Source of the DNA: an uncultured Rikenellaceae bacterium
GTDB lineage: Bacteria; Bacteroidota; Bacteroidia; Bacteroidales; Rikenellaceae
NCBI GenBank assembly: GCA_949287525.1
Contig: CASEGL010000003.1
Coordinates: forward strand, 62,001-126,000
Direction of reading: 5' to 3'
Length of the DNA: 64,000 nt
In this document: piece by piece, positions 52,720 to 62,083 of the stretch
How the letters are laid out: the number at the start of each line of letters is the position of its first letter
Position numbering within the stretch: the stretch's first letter is position 1
Position numbers and translations under genes: made by a program
Notes under the pieces: generated by a model
The model's database searches: none
What the model saw: only the letters and a program-made list of their open reading frames with translations
What the model was told of the DNA's origin: nothing

Positions 52720-53106
52720 TTACTCTTCGTTTACCATAGCGGCAATGGCAGCCAATTCGTCGCCGGACAGATTTAATTTGTGTTTGAAATCCACTTCGCC
52801 TTCTGTCGAAATGGGCATCAGGTGGATGTGTACGTGAGGAACCTCCATGCCGATGACGGCTACGGCGATGCGTTTGTATGGAATTTTGCTTTCCAGCTTT
52901 TTGGCGACTTTCTTTGCGAAAACAATCAGATCCGCCAATTCTTCGTCAGTCAAGTTAAAGATGTAGTCGTCCTCTTTCTTTGGGATCACCAGCGTGTGGC
53001 CTTTTACGACCGGATTGATGTCCAAAAAAGCATAGTGCTTGTCGTCTTCTGCAATTTTGTAGCTGGGAATCTCCCCTTTTGCTATTTTAGAAAAAATGGT
53101 AGCCAT
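52720..53106 (-). CDS. HIT family protein (Hint-type nucleotide hydrolase)
   Basis: A 128-residue nucleotide-binding hydrolase of the HIT superfamily. The catalytic triad motif HVHIHLMP is near residue 98, preceded by the conserved MATIFSKIAKGEIPSYKI and the DINPVVKGHTLVIPK segment. Substrates are probably purine nucleoside phosphoramidates. The ATG at 53106 starts the conserved sequence; frames upstream overlap the next gene. It is the last gene of the relA unit, 17 bp after the small membrane protein gene. Confidence 0.92.
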   Translation of the reverse strand: MATIFSKIAKGEIPSYKIAEDDKHYAFLDINPVVKGHTLVIPKKEDDYIFNLTDEELADLIVFAKKVAKKLESKIPYKRIAVAVIGMEVPHVHIHLMPISTEGEVDFKHKLNLSGDELAAIAAMVNEE

Positions 53107-53123
53107 ATCGATAATTTTTGAGA

Positions 53124-53471
53124 TTAAAATTTCGGAGTCAGAATTTCGGAGTAAAGCATGGCTTTTTTGAGATCGAAATGTTGCATGACGTCCGTACGCA
53201 CTGCGTCTGCCGAAGCATTTGAGGCGTCGGCAGGTTGAAGTGTCAGCGGTGTCGGTATGGTACGCAACGTATTCGCATTTTCTGGAGCAGCAGTCGGAGA
53301 AGTGGTTGTCCCTGTTTCGCGTACCTCTGCCGAGTCTTCTGCGACAGGCGAAGCGGAAGATGCGGGGGCGGATCGTTTCATCTGTGTGGCGATGCGCCGC
53401 TGATGGGCTTTCAGACTCCATGAGGCGCCGGCCAGGATTGCTGCGATCAGAAAAGGGATAACGATTTCCAT
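53124..53471 (-). CDS. Small membrane-anchored protein between relA and HIT
   Basis: A 115-residue protein: one N-terminal membrane segment (about 3-20, IVIPFLIAAILAGASWSL), an Arg/Lys stretch, a long Ala/Ser/Pro/Thr-rich linker (about 33-90), and a conserved-looking C-terminal patch FDLKKAMLYSEILTPKF. Similar short proteins ending in a DL(K/R)xAxxYSEIL motif occur in other Bacteroidetes; no function is known to me. It starts 17 bp after the relA stop and so is cotranscribed. Confidence 0.7.
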   Translation of the reverse strand: MEIVIPFLIAAILAGASWSLKAHQRRIATQMKRSAPASSASPVAEDSAEVRETGTTTSPTAAPENANTLRTIPTPLTLQPADASNASADAVRTDVMQHFDLKKAMLYSEILTPKF

Positions 53472-53487
53472 AAGGCTGCTCTTCGGA

Positions 53488-55692
53488 TTACAATGTGCGA
53501 TTGACTTTTTCGATGCCCTTGATGTGTCCCACGCTGTCGAGCAGTGCATTCAGACTGGCCGTATCCGTTACATAGACACTGATCTTGCCCTCAAAGATGC
53601 CGTCGTGGCTCTGGATGGACAGATTGCGGATGTTGATGCCCAATTCGACCGTGATGACCTGCGACAGATCCACCAAAATACCGATTCGGTCGATCCCTCG
53701 AACCTCCAGCTCGGCCAGATACGATTCGGCTTTGTAGCTCGACCATTTGATGTTCGTGACGATGTTTTCGCCATGTTGTGCAGCCAGGCGGGTGATGCCT
53801 TCGCAGCCGGCTTTGTGAACGATGATCGAATTGGCTTCCGGGTTGCGGTATCCTACGATTTCGTCACCGGGTATGGGATTACAGTCGTCGGCAATGATGA
53901 ATTTCGGTGCGTTGGCATCTGCTTCGCCTCCGCCTACCACCATGGCGTCTACATTGGTAGTCTTGAACGGCTTCGTGAGCTGGATGTCCCAGAATTTAAG
54001 AACCTTGCTCATCGAATTTTGGCGGAGAATTTCGCCCACGTCGTCCAGATTGATGATACCCGATCCCAACTTGCTGTAGAATTCATCCTTGTTGCGGCAT
54101 TCGTAGGCGGGCAGAATTTTGCGGAATACGCGGGCGCGCGGCGTGATGCCGAATTCGCTCATCTTCCGCTCGAACAGTTCCATGCCGTGTTCCACGTTGT
54201 TCTCGCGCGAGCGTTTCAGGAAGGTGGTGATCGACTGTTTGGCTTTGGCGGTCGTTACATGATCGAGCCACTCCAGACTCGGCTTGGCGTTGTTGGAGGT
54301 AATGATCTCGACCTGGTCGCCGTTCTTCAGTGTCTGGTAGATGGATTCGATCTTGTGGTTTACCTTGGCGCCGATGGCCTTGTTGCCGACATTCGTGTGG
54401 ATGTTGTAGGCGAAGTCCAGCACCGTGGCACCCTGCGGCATCTTGCGCGGTTCGCCTTTCGGGGTGAACACTACAATTTCGCTGGTGTACAGCGTCAGGC
54501 GCACATTGTCCAAAAATTCGATCGCATCGTCCGTCGGCCCCTGCAGGGCATTGCGTACTTCGCGCAGCCAGTTGTCGAACTCGTCGTCGGAACTGTGGTC
54601 CTGCTTGTATTTCCAGTGGGCGGCAAAACCCCGTTCAGCGATCTCGTCCATGCGATCCGACCGGATCTGCACTTCAGCCCAGATGCCGTCCGGACCCATG
54701 ACGGTGACGTGCAGCGCCTCGTAGCCATTGGCTTTCGGAAAGTTCACCCAGTCTCGGATGCGGTCCGGCTTGGGCGGGAAGATGTCCGTAATGAGCGAAT
54801 AGATATGCCAGCACTGCGATTTCTCCGGAATCAACTCGGTGGGTTTGAAGACGATGCGGATGGCAAACAGGTCATAGACGTCCTCGAACGGAATGTTCTT
54901 CCGCTGCATCTTCGACCAGATGGAGAAGATGCTCTTTACCCTGCCCGATATGGTGAAGTCGATGCCGCTGTCGGTCAGCTGTTTGCGGATCGGCGCGATG
55001 AACCGGTCGATGAATGCGGTTCGTGCGGCTTCGGTTTCGTTGAGCTTCTGGGCAATCTCGTTGTACTGTTCCGGATAGCGGTATTTCAGGCTCAGGTTCT
55101 CCAGCTCGGTCTTGATGCTGTACAGACCCAGGCGGTAAGCCAGCGGTGCAAACAGGTAGAGCGTCTCGCTGGAGATCTTGATCTGTTTGTTGCGCGGCAT
55201 GGAACCCATGGTCCGCATGTTGTGCAGGCGGTCGGCGATCTTGATCAGAATCACCCGCACGTCGTCGGAGAGGGTCAGCAGCACCTTGCGGAAATAGGCG
55301 GCCTGCTTGGAGGTGTCGGTATTGACGACACCGGCCATTTTGGTCAGGCCGTCCACCATGTAGGCAATCTTTTCGCCGAAGATTGCTTCGATCTCCTCCA
55401 CCGTATAGGCGGTATCCTCCACCACGTCGTGCAGCAAGGCGGCGGCTACCGATTTGGCGCCCAGTCCGATCTCCTCGACAACGATTTTGGCTACGGCGAT
55501 GGGGTGCAGAATATACGGTTCGCCGCTGCGTCGAAGCACACCCTTGTGAGCCTCCTTCGCGAGGAAGAACGCTTTACGAATCAACTCCCACTCGTCCTCG
55601 CTTTTGACGTTTTTCTGACATGCTGCGATCAGATCGTTGTAGCGGTCGGTAATGATGAGTTCCTGCTCTTCGGTATATCCTGCCGTTTCCAT
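53488..55692 (-). CDS. Bifunctional (p)ppGpp synthetase/hydrolase (RelA/SpoT)
   Basis: Makes and degrades (p)ppGpp in the stringent response. It has 734 residues in the usual order: HD hydrolase (about 40-200) with AAALLHDVVEDT intact, synthetase (about 230-350) with RVKSIFSIWSKMQRKN and EVQIRSDRMDEIAE, TGS (about 400-460, VFTPKGEPRKMPQGATVLDFA), helical and zinc-finger-like parts, and a C-terminal ACT domain (about 660-734). Both catalytic domains appear functional. It starts the unit relA, small membrane protein, HIT, and lies 25 bp after recA. Confidence 0.95.
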   Translation of the reverse strand: METAGYTEEQELIITDRYNDLIAACQKNVKSEDEWELIRKAFFLAKEAHKGVLRRSGEPYILHPIAVAKIVVEEIGLGAKSVAAALLHDVVEDTAYTVEEIEAIFGEKIAYMVDGLTKMAGVVNTDTSKQAAYFRKVLLTLSDDVRVILIKIADRLHNMRTMGSMPRNKQIKISSETLYLFAPLAYRLGLYSIKTELENLSLKYRYPEQYNEIAQKLNETEAARTAFIDRFIAPIRKQLTDSGIDFTISGRVKSIFSIWSKMQRKNIPFEDVYDLFAIRIVFKPTELIPEKSQCWHIYSLITDIFPPKPDRIRDWVNFPKANGYEALHVTVMGPDGIWAEVQIRSDRMDEIAERGFAAHWKYKQDHSSDDEFDNWLREVRNALQGPTDDAIEFLDNVRLTLYTSEIVVFTPKGEPRKMPQGATVLDFAYNIHTNVGNKAIGAKVNHKIESIYQTLKNGDQVEIITSNNAKPSLEWLDHVTTAKAKQSITTFLKRSRENNVEHGMELFERKMSEFGITPRARVFRKILPAYECRNKDEFYSKLGSGIINLDDVGEILRQNSMSKVLKFWDIQLTKPFKTTNVDAMVVGGGEADANAPKFIIADDCNPIPGDEIVGYRNPEANSIIVHKAGCEGITRLAAQHGENIVTNIKWSSYKAESYLAELEVRGIDRIGILVDLSQVITVELGINIRNLSIQSHDGIFEGKISVYVTDTASLNALLDSVGHIKGIEKVNRTL

Positions 55693-55717
55693 GCTGTTAT
55701 GATACTGTTATTGTTTT

Positions 55718-56740
55718 TTAAGCCTTTTTATCGCGCGCCTCTTTCATTGCTTCGCGCGCTTTGGTTTCGATTTCCTCCATCAGCGGCTCGTCCGACTTGA
55801 GCAGCTCCTTGACGGCATCGCGTCCCTGAGCGAGTTTGCGGTCACCGTATGCATACCACGATCCGCTCTTCTTGATGATGCCGTAATCGACGCCCAGGTC
55901 GATGATTTCGCCCACCTTGGAGATGCCCTCTCCGTACATGATGTCGAACTCTGCGCGGCGGAAAGGCGGAGCCACCTTGTTTTTGACTACCTTGACTTTC
56001 GCCCGCGCACCCAACTGGTCTTCACCGTCCTTGATGCTTGACGTCTTGCGTATGTCGATGCGCACGCTGGCATAGAACTTCAGGGCGTTGCCGCCGGTCG
56101 TCGTTTCGGGGTTGCCGTAGACGACGCCGATCTTGTCGCGCAGCTGGTTGATGAAGATGCAGACGGTTTTCGTCTTGCTGATGCTGGCAGTCAGTTTGCG
56201 CAATGCCTGGGACATGAGACGAGCCTGCAGACCCATTTTCGATTCACCCATGTCGCCTTCGATTTCCGCCTTCGGAGTCAGTGCGGCCACCGAGTCGATG
56301 ACGATGATGTCGATCGCGCTGGAGCGGATCAGGCTGTCGGCAATTTCCAGAGCCTGTTCGCCGTTGTCGGGCTGCGAAATGAGCAGGTTGTCTACGTCGA
56401 CGCCCAAAGCCTGTGCATAGCTGCGGTCGAATGCATGTTCCGCATCGATGAAAGCGGCCAGTCCGCCTGCTTTCTGAGCCTCTGCGATGGCGTGCAGCGC
56501 CAGGGTCGTTTTACCCGACGATTCCGGACCGAAAATCTCCACTACGCGGCCTTTGGGGTAACCGCCTACGCCCAGCGCCATATCCAGCGTCAGCGAACCG
56601 GACGGTATGACGGCCACGTCCTCGACGTTGTCGCTGCTCATTCTCATCACGGCGCCTTTGCCGAAATCCTTTTCGATCTTGTCGAGTACGGCATTCAGCA
56701 CTTTCAGCTTGTCCGCATTGACTTCTTTTCTCTCTGCCAT
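55718..56740 (-). CDS. recA: Recombinase RecA
   Basis: Strand-exchange ATPase for homologous recombination and SOS induction. It has 340 residues. Walker [12 protein letters not shown], Walker [15 protein letters not shown], loop L2 [11 protein letters not shown] and [14 protein letters not shown] are all canonical. The C-terminus ends in a mixed charged tail ([12 protein letters not shown]) rather than the very acidic E. coli tail. It lies upstream of relA on the same strand. Confidence 0.97.
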   Translation of the reverse strand: MAERKEVNADKLKVLNAVLDKIEKDFGKGAVMRMSSDNVEDVAVIPSGSLTLDMALGVGGYPKGRVVEIFGPESSGKTTLALHAIAEAQKAGGLAAFIDAEHAFDRSYAQALGVDVDNLLISQPDNGEQALEIADSLIRSSAIDIIVIDSVAALTPKAEIEGDMGESKMGLQARLMSQALRKLTASISKTKTVCIFINQLRDKIGVVYGNPETTTGGNALKFYASVRIDIRKTSSIKDGEDQLGARAKVKVVKNKVAPPFRRAEFDIMYGEGISKVGEIIDLGVDYGIIKKSGSWYAYGDRKLAQGRDAVKELLKSDEPLMEEIETKAREAMKEARDKKA

Positions 56741-56856
56741 ATCTGCTTGTAGTTTCTTTTTAAGTAAAGGTTATGTAAAAATACGCAAAAAAATACAATT
56801 ATGGAAATCGCTGCCCTTTTGTCGCACATTTTGCATGTCTGTTCATGCAAATAGGA

Positions 56857-56886
56857 AAGGCCGGAATCCATTGGAGTTCCGGCCTT
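56857..56886 (-). terminator. Terminator of dnaA
   Basis: A 10-bp stem (56857-56866 with 56877-56886) 27 bp after the dnaA stop, followed on the minus strand by TCCTATTTG. Confidence 0.7.
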
Positions 56887-56913
56887 CAGGGATTTCTGGC
56901 TCTGCCAGCAGGG

Positions 56914-58350
56914 TTATTTGGCCAATACCTTGTGTTCGATCTCTTCGATGAGCTGGCGGAAGGCCTTGTCCGTTTCGATCAGGTTGGCAACGGTTTTGCA
57001 GGCATGCAGCACGGTGGCGTGTTTTTTGCCTCCGATGGCTGCACCGATGGCCGTGAGCGGCGCCTTGGTGTGCTGCTTGCAGAGGTACATGGCGATCTGT
57101 CGGGCCTGCGCCACCTCGCGTGTACGCTTCGAGGAGTCAAGAACGCTTTGATCGACATTCAGATACTGGCAGACGACGTTGCGGATCTGCTCGATCGTGA
57201 TCTCCTTCTGGGTGAATTTGACATACACCTTCAGGATCTCCTTGGCCAGCGGCACCGTAATTTTACGTCCCAGCAGCGTCGAATTGGCCAGCAGCGAGGA
57301 CAATGCCCCTTCTATTTCGCGAATGTTGGCATTGATGTTTTCGGCGACAAATTCGATGACGTCCTCCGGAATGTCTGCTCCCAGGCGTGCCGCCTTGCTG
57401 CGGATGATCTTGACCTTCGTCTCGAAGTCCGGAGGCAGCAGTTCGGCGGCCAAACCCCAGCGGAACCGCGTGAGCAGCCGGTCGTTGATGTCGCTCAACT
57501 CCACCGGCCGTTTGTCCGATGTCAGGATCAGCTGCTTGCCGGAGAGCTGGAGGTGGTTGAAAATATTGAAAAAGGCGTTCTGCGTCCCCTCCTTGTTGCC
57601 GGACAACTCCTGGATGTCGTCGATGATCAGCACATCAATCATCTGGTAAAAATGGATGAAGTCGTTGATCTCTTTGCGCAGGACGGCCGAGGTGTACTGT
57701 GCCTGGAATTTATTCATCGGCACATAGAGGACTTGCAGTTCGGGGTGGCGTTGTTTGATCTCCATGCCGATCGCCTGCGCTACATGGGTTTTGCCCAGGC
57801 CCGAGTCGCCGAATACGAACAGGGGGTTGTAGGCCGTGTGACCGGGATTGATGGCAATGGACATGCCCGCCGAGCGCGCCAGCCGGTTGCAGTCGCCTTC
57901 GATGAAGGTTTCGAACGTGTAGTTCGGGTTCAACTGGGAATCGATGACGATTTTGCGCGGCATGCCGGGAATGGCATACGGGTTTTTTATGTCGGCGGGA
58001 TTCGTCGGGGTGCTATATTTGCACTCCGCCTGTTTGCCGTTGGCGCATTCGCCTTCCTGCGGCTTGTCGTGTGTCGTGTGTCGGCATTCCGCGTTGGGGA
58101 TCGAATAGCGCAATCGTGTCTTCTGTCCGAACGTCTGGTAAATGATCGGGCGCAGGAACGGGATGTAGTGCTTTTCGATGTGGTAAACATACGTCTCGTT
58201 CGGCACGCGCAACAGCAGCGTCTTTCCGTCGAAATCGACGAGAACGATGGGCTTGAACCACTTAACGAACTCTTCCTGAGTCGTTTGCAGTCTGATCTCA
58301 GACAGGCAGTTCTGCCACATGTCGCTGTATGTCGTATTGTTGATAACCAT
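56914..58350 (-). CDS. dnaA: Chromosomal replication initiator protein DnaA
   Basis: Binds oriC and opens DNA. From 58350 it has 478 residues. Domain I (about 1-85, MWQNCLSEI start), linker domain II with an unusual Cys/His cluster (Cys 89, His 91, His 94, Cys 102, Cys 110), AAA+ domain III with Walker A GDSGLGKTH and Walker B VLIIDDIQELSG, and domain IV with the DnaA signature GGKKHATVLHACKTV. The conserved start is at 58350; an upstream ATG at 58398 adds 16 non-conserved residues. No DnaA boxes were seen beside it, and dnaN is not adjacent. Confidence 0.96.
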   Translation of the reverse strand: MVINNTTYSDMWQNCLSEIRLQTTQEEFVKWFKPIVLVDFDGKTLLLRVPNETYVYHIEKHYIPFLRPIIYQTFGQKTRLRYSIPNAECRHTTHDKPQEGECANGKQAECKYSTPTNPADIKNPYAIPGMPRKIVIDSQLNPNYTFETFIEGDCNRLARSAGMSIAINPGHTAYNPLFVFGDSGLGKTHVAQAIGMEIKQRHPELQVLYVPMNKFQAQYTSAVLRKEINDFIHFYQMIDVLIIDDIQELSGNKEGTQNAFFNIFNHLQLSGKQLILTSDKRPVELSDINDRLLTRFRWGLAAELLPPDFETKVKIIRSKAARLGADIPEDVIEFVAENINANIREIEGALSSLLANSTLLGRKITVPLAKEILKVYVKFTQKEITIEQIRNVVCQYLNVDQSVLDSSKRTREVAQARQIAMYLCKQHTKAPLTAIGAAIGGKKHATVLHACKTVANLIETDKAFRQLIEEIEHKVLAK

Positions 58351-58507
58351 AAAACGAGGATGCTTTTCCGACACAAAAATGGAACATAAAAACGGCAAAA
58401 AAAAAGGCTTTCATCTTGCTTTTTCCGTTTAAAATTCTATACCGTATCGGGCGTTTTCGATGGTGGGGATTTAAAGGTTTGATTCATAGAAATTCCCGAA
58501 AAAACGC

Positions 58508-58515
58508 TAAATTTG
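58508..58515 (+). promoter_or_regulatory. -7 box of the phosphoglucomutase gene
   Basis: TAAATTTG, exact TAnnTTTG match, 59 bp before the ATG. A TTTG at 58478-58481 is 26 bases upstream, beyond normal spacing. Confidence 0.45.
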
Positions 58516-58574
58516 TGTATAGAAATTTCGGTGAAAACGAGTAGAAAATTATAGATAAATTTAATACCACCCGT

Positions 58575-60317
58575 ATGGCAACAATGATTGATGAAAAAGT
58601 TATGAACAAAGTCCGCGTATGGTTGGACGGCGATTACGACGAGGCGACAAAAAGCCAGATTAAAGCTTTGATGGACAATGACCCTAAGGAGCTTACTGAA
58701 AGTTTTTATAGAGATCTCGAATTCGGAACGGCCGGCTTGCGCGGCATCATGGGAGTGGGTACCAACCGGATGAATATCTATACGGTGGGCATGGCGACGC
58801 AGGGGTTGGCCAACTACCTTGCCAAGACATTTGCCGGCGAAGAGATCCGCGTGGTTGTGAGCCACGATTGCCGCAACCACAGCCGTGAGTTTGCGGAGCG
58901 GACAGCCGACATTTTCGCATCCAACGGATTCAAGGTCTTTCTGTTCGATTCGCTGCGCCCGACGCCGGAATTGAGTTTTGCGATCCGTGAGCTGAAATGC
59001 CAGAGCGGTGTCATGATTACGGCATCGCACAACCCGCGTGAATATAACGGTTACAAGGCCTTTTGGGCTGACGGTTCGCAGGTGGTTGCGCCGCATGACC
59101 GCAATATTATGGACGAGGTGGCCAAGATTACCGATGTGAACCAGATTCGGCACGGTGAACATGCCGAATGCATTACGACGCTGGACGAGACGTTTGACGA
59201 CAAATATCTGGCATGCATCAAATCGCTGTCCCTCTCTCCCGATGCCGTAGCTGCGCATCACGACGCCAAGATCGTCTATACGCCGCTGCATGGCTGCGGC
59301 TACCGATTGGTTCCGGAGGCGCTGCGCCTTTTCGGCTTTACGAATGTGAGTGTGGTGGCCGAGCAGGCGGTGATCGACGGCAATTTTCCGACAGTCGAGT
59401 CGCCGAACCCCGAAGAGCGTACCGCCATGCGGATGGCGATCGAACAGGCTGTCAAAGAACGGGCCGAACTGGTGTTGGCAACCGACCCCGATTCGGATCG
59501 GCTGGGCATTGCAGTACCGGACGAGGATGGTGAATATGTGTTGCTTAACGGCAACCAGACTTGTGTGCTGCTCACCTATTACCTGTGCCGCCGCTGGCAT
59601 GAACTCGGCCGGTTGAATGGCAAACAATATGTCATCAAGACGATCGTTACGACGGATATGGTTGCCGAAGTGGCTCGCCGTTTCGGTGTGGAGGCCTATG
59701 AATGCCTGACGGGATTCAAGTACATTGCCGGCATCATCCGCCGTCAGGAACCGCTGGGCGGCGAATACATCGGCGGCGGCGAAGAGAGTTTCGGCTACCT
59801 GCCGGAAACGTTCGTTCGCGACAAGGATGCGGTCAGCTCCTGTGCGTTGGCCGCCGAGGCAATGGCATGGGCAAAAAGCCAAGGCGTTACGCTGTGGCAG
59901 CTCATCAAGGAGTTGTATGTGGAATATGGCTTCTATAAGGAGGGGCTGGTGTCGCTCGTGCGTAAGGGCAAGGAGGGGCAGGAAGAAATTCGCCGCATGA
60001 TGGCTGACTGGCGGACGACCCCGCCCCGCATCATTGCCGGATCTTCCGTTTCAATGATTCGCGACTATTCCACCGGCGAGAGCCGTGATCTGACGACAGG
60101 CAAGGTGACGCCGATCGAAATGGAACGTTCCGACGTGCTGCAATTCATTACGGCCGACAAAACGGTTGTGTCTGTGCGTCCGTCGGGTACTGAACCCAAA
60201 ATCAAGTTTTACTTCAGCGTACATGAGCCGCTGCCTTCGGTGGCTGAATACGATGTGGTGAATGCCAAGCTGGAGGCGAAGCTCGGCCGTATTCGCCACG
60301 ACTTGAAACTGGAATAG
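58575..60317 (+). CDS. Phosphoglucomutase/phosphomannomutase (phospho-sugar mutase)
   Basis: Interconverts hexose 1- and 6-phosphates. The 580-residue protein has the four-domain alpha-D-phosphohexomutase plan: FGTAGLRGIMGVGTNRMN at the N-terminus, catalytic phosphoserine in MITASHNPREYNG, metal-binding TDPDSDRLGI, sugar-binding GGGEESFGYL, and phosphate-binding RPSGTEPKIKFY at the C-terminus. The length fits the larger PgcA-type group. It ends before a long bidirectional terminator. Confidence 0.93.
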   Translation: MATMIDEKVMNKVRVWLDGDYDEATKSQIKALMDNDPKELTESFYRDLEFGTAGLRGIMGVGTNRMNIYTVGMATQGLANYLAKTFAGEEIRVVVSHDCRNHSREFAERTADIFASNGFKVFLFDSLRPTPELSFAIRELKCQSGVMITASHNPREYNGYKAFWADGSQVVAPHDRNIMDEVAKITDVNQIRHGEHAECITTLDETFDDKYLACIKSLSLSPDAVAAHHDAKIVYTPLHGCGYRLVPEALRLFGFTNVSVVAEQAVIDGNFPTVESPNPEERTAMRMAIEQAVKERAELVLATDPDSDRLGIAVPDEDGEYVLLNGNQTCVLLTYYLCRRWHELGRLNGKQYVIKTIVTTDMVAEVARRFGVEAYECLTGFKYIAGIIRRQEPLGGEYIGGGEESFGYLPETFVRDKDAVSSCALAAEAMAWAKSQGVTLWQLIKELYVEYGFYKEGLVSLVRKGKEGQEEIRRMMADWRTTPPRIIAGSSVSMIRDYSTGESRDLTTGKVTPIEMERSDVLQFITADKTVVSVRPSGTEPKIKFYFSVHEPLPSVAEYDVVNAKLEAKLGRIRHDLKLE

Positions 60318-60341
60318 TGCCGGTTCTTCCGAAGTGTTATG

Positions 60342-60379
60342 GCGGCAGCCGCAACAAAAGATTTTGTTGCGGCTGCCGC
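60342..60379. terminator. Bidirectional terminator between phosphoglucomutase and truA
   Basis: A stem of about 17 bp (60342-60358 with 60363-60379) with a tetraloop, closed by AAAA/TTTT next to the loop. It is GC-rich at its base and serves two converging genes. Confidence 0.8.
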
Positions 60380-60384
60380 TGTGT

Positions 60385-61137
60385 TTACTCTGGCAGGAAA
60401 ACGGTGTCCGGATAGCGGACATTGCTCAGATAAAGCCCCTGGGCGGGTGCCGACGATCCCGACAGGGAGAGGTCGCGGGCGGCAATGATGTCGCGGAAGG
60501 CATCGGGTGTCATCTTGCCCCTACCCACCTCGACCAGGGTTCCGGTAATGGCACGCACCATATTGCGCAAGAAGCGGTTAGCGCGGATGGTGAACTCCAG
60601 CCGGTCGCCGTCGCGCTGCCACAGGGCGTAGCGTACGTCGCAGATGTTCGTCTTGTTGGCCGAATTGAGTTTGGCGAAGGTGGTGAAGTCGTCGAAGCGG
60701 AGCAGATGGGCGGCCGCTTCGTTCATGGCGTCAAGATCCAGCCTGCCATAATAGAGCCATGCGGTTTCGCGGACAAACGGATCCTTGGCGGTGCGCATCA
60801 TATATCGGTACTCCCTTTCTGTCGCGTCAAATCGGGCATGCGCTTCGGCACGGACGGGACGCAGATCGTGGATGGCGATATCGTACGGCAGCATGGCATT
60901 GAGGTGGTAGCAAAAACCTGTGCGGTCGCTAATCTCTTCCCTGGAGTCGAAATGAGCCACATAGTACAGGGCATGCACACCCGTATCGGTGCGGCCGGCT
61001 CCGGTTACGGCAGTCGGCGTGCGCAGCAGCAGGGATAGCGCCTCCTCTATTTTTCCTTGAATCGAAGGGGCGTTTTGCTGTATCTGCCAGCCGTTATAGT
61101 TCGTTCCTTTGTAGGACAGCGTCAGAAAATAGCGCAT
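60385..61137 (-). CDS. truA: tRNA pseudouridine(38-40) synthase TruA
   Basis: Converts U38-40 in the anticodon arm to pseudouridine. From 61137 it has 250 residues. The catalytic Asp is in GAGRTDTGVHAL, with YKGTNYNGWQIQ near the start and ANRFLRNMVRAITGTLVEVGRGK near the end. An in-frame ATG 39 bp upstream precedes non-conserved sequence. Confidence 0.95.
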   Translation of the reverse strand: MRYFLTLSYKGTNYNGWQIQQNAPSIQGKIEEALSLLLRTPTAVTGAGRTDTGVHALYYVAHFDSREEISDRTGFCYHLNAMLPYDIAIHDLRPVRAEAHARFDATEREYRYMMRTAKDPFVRETAWLYYGRLDLDAMNEAAAHLLRFDDFTTFAKLNSANKTNICDVRYALWQRDGDRLEFTIRANRFLRNMVRAITGTLVEVGRGKMTPDAFRDIIAARDLSLSGSSAPAQGLYLSNVRYPDTVFLPE

Positions 61138-61301
61138 GGTGACAGGAGTTGATTCCGATGCAAAAATACCAATCAAATTCGTTTTGCAGCATGTTTCGCG
61201 GAAAATCCCCGCAGCGCCGTCAGGGGGGCGGGCCGGCTGTCGCTCCCCTGCAGTCGCGCCTTATTGGATGCGGCGGATGACGTATTTTCGTATTTTCTCC
61301 G

Positions 61302-61309
61302 TATCTTTG
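61302..61309 (+). promoter_or_regulatory. -7 box of dapB-lepB
   Basis: TATCTTTG, exact match, 20 bp before the dapB ATG at 61330. No clear -33 TTTG. Confidence 0.5.
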
Positions 61310-61329
61310 TTCATTAAGCATTGCAAAGC

Positions 61330-62049
61330 ATGAAAGCGGTTATTATCGGTTACGGTGTCATGGGACACGAGGTGGAGAAAGCGCTCGCGGAGCGCGGTCA
61401 TGAACTGTTGATGACGATCGACGCCGGCGAGAACGACAAGTTCGGTTCGGAACTGTTTCGTGAGGCCGACGTGGCGATCGAATTTTCCACGCCTGCTACG
61501 GCTTTCGACAACGTGGCCGCATGCCTGAAGGCCGGTGTACCGATCGTTTGCGGAACGACCGGATGGAATGACCGGATCCCCGAGGCGCAGCAGTTGTGCA
61601 AGGAGTTGGACGGCACGTTTTTCCATGCTTCCAATTTCAGTATCGGTGTCAATGTCCTGTTTCGGGTCAATGCCTATCTGGCCCAACTGATGGAGCGTTT
61701 CCCCGAGTATGAGGTCTCCATGCAGGAGATACACCATACGCGCAAGAAAGACGCGCCGAGCGGCACGGCCATCACGCTGGCCGAAGGCATCCTGCAGCAC
61801 CTGTCCCGCAAACGCGGCTGGGTCAATACGCATGCAGAGGGCGACCTGCTGGGCATCGAGTCGGTGCGCGAAGGCGACGTGCCGGGCATTCACGAAGTGC
61901 GTTACGAGTCGGATGCCGACCTGCTGGTCGTGCGCCACGAGGCGAAGGGGCGCCGCGGGTTTGCGCGTGGAGCCGTGCTGGCGGCGGAGTTTGCAGCGAC
62001 CCGCAAAGGCGTCCTCAGCATGGATGACCTGTTCGATTCAGATAAGTAA
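61330..62049 (+). CDS. dapB: 4-hydroxy-tetrahydrodipicolinate reductase
   Basis: Reductase of the lysine and diaminopimelate pathway. It has 239 residues, slightly short of the usual 250-270, as is common in Bacteroidetes. The Rossmann start VIIGYGVMGHEV, CGTTGWND, SNFSIGVNVLF and the catalytic-region motif EIHHTRKKDAPSGTA are present. The ATG at 61330 is preferred over one 9 bp upstream because the dinucleotide fold begins there. lepB follows after 34 bp. Confidence 0.95.
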   Translation: MKAVIIGYGVMGHEVEKALAERGHELLMTIDAGENDKFGSELFREADVAIEFSTPATAFDNVAACLKAGVPIVCGTTGWNDRIPEAQQLCKELDGTFFHASNFSIGVNVLFRVNAYLAQLMERFPEYEVSMQEIHHTRKKDAPSGTAITLAEGILQHLSRKRGWVNTHAEGDLLGIESVREGDVPGIHEVRYESDADLLVVRHEAKGRRGFARGAVLAAEFAATRKGVLSMDDLFDSDK

Positions 62050-62083
62050 ACAATTGATTGCAAATATACAGTACACTATATAG

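Noticed and set aside
53524..55800. A 758-codon plus-strand frame opposite relA
   Set aside because: Antisense shadow; the minus strand encodes a complete RelA/SpoT.
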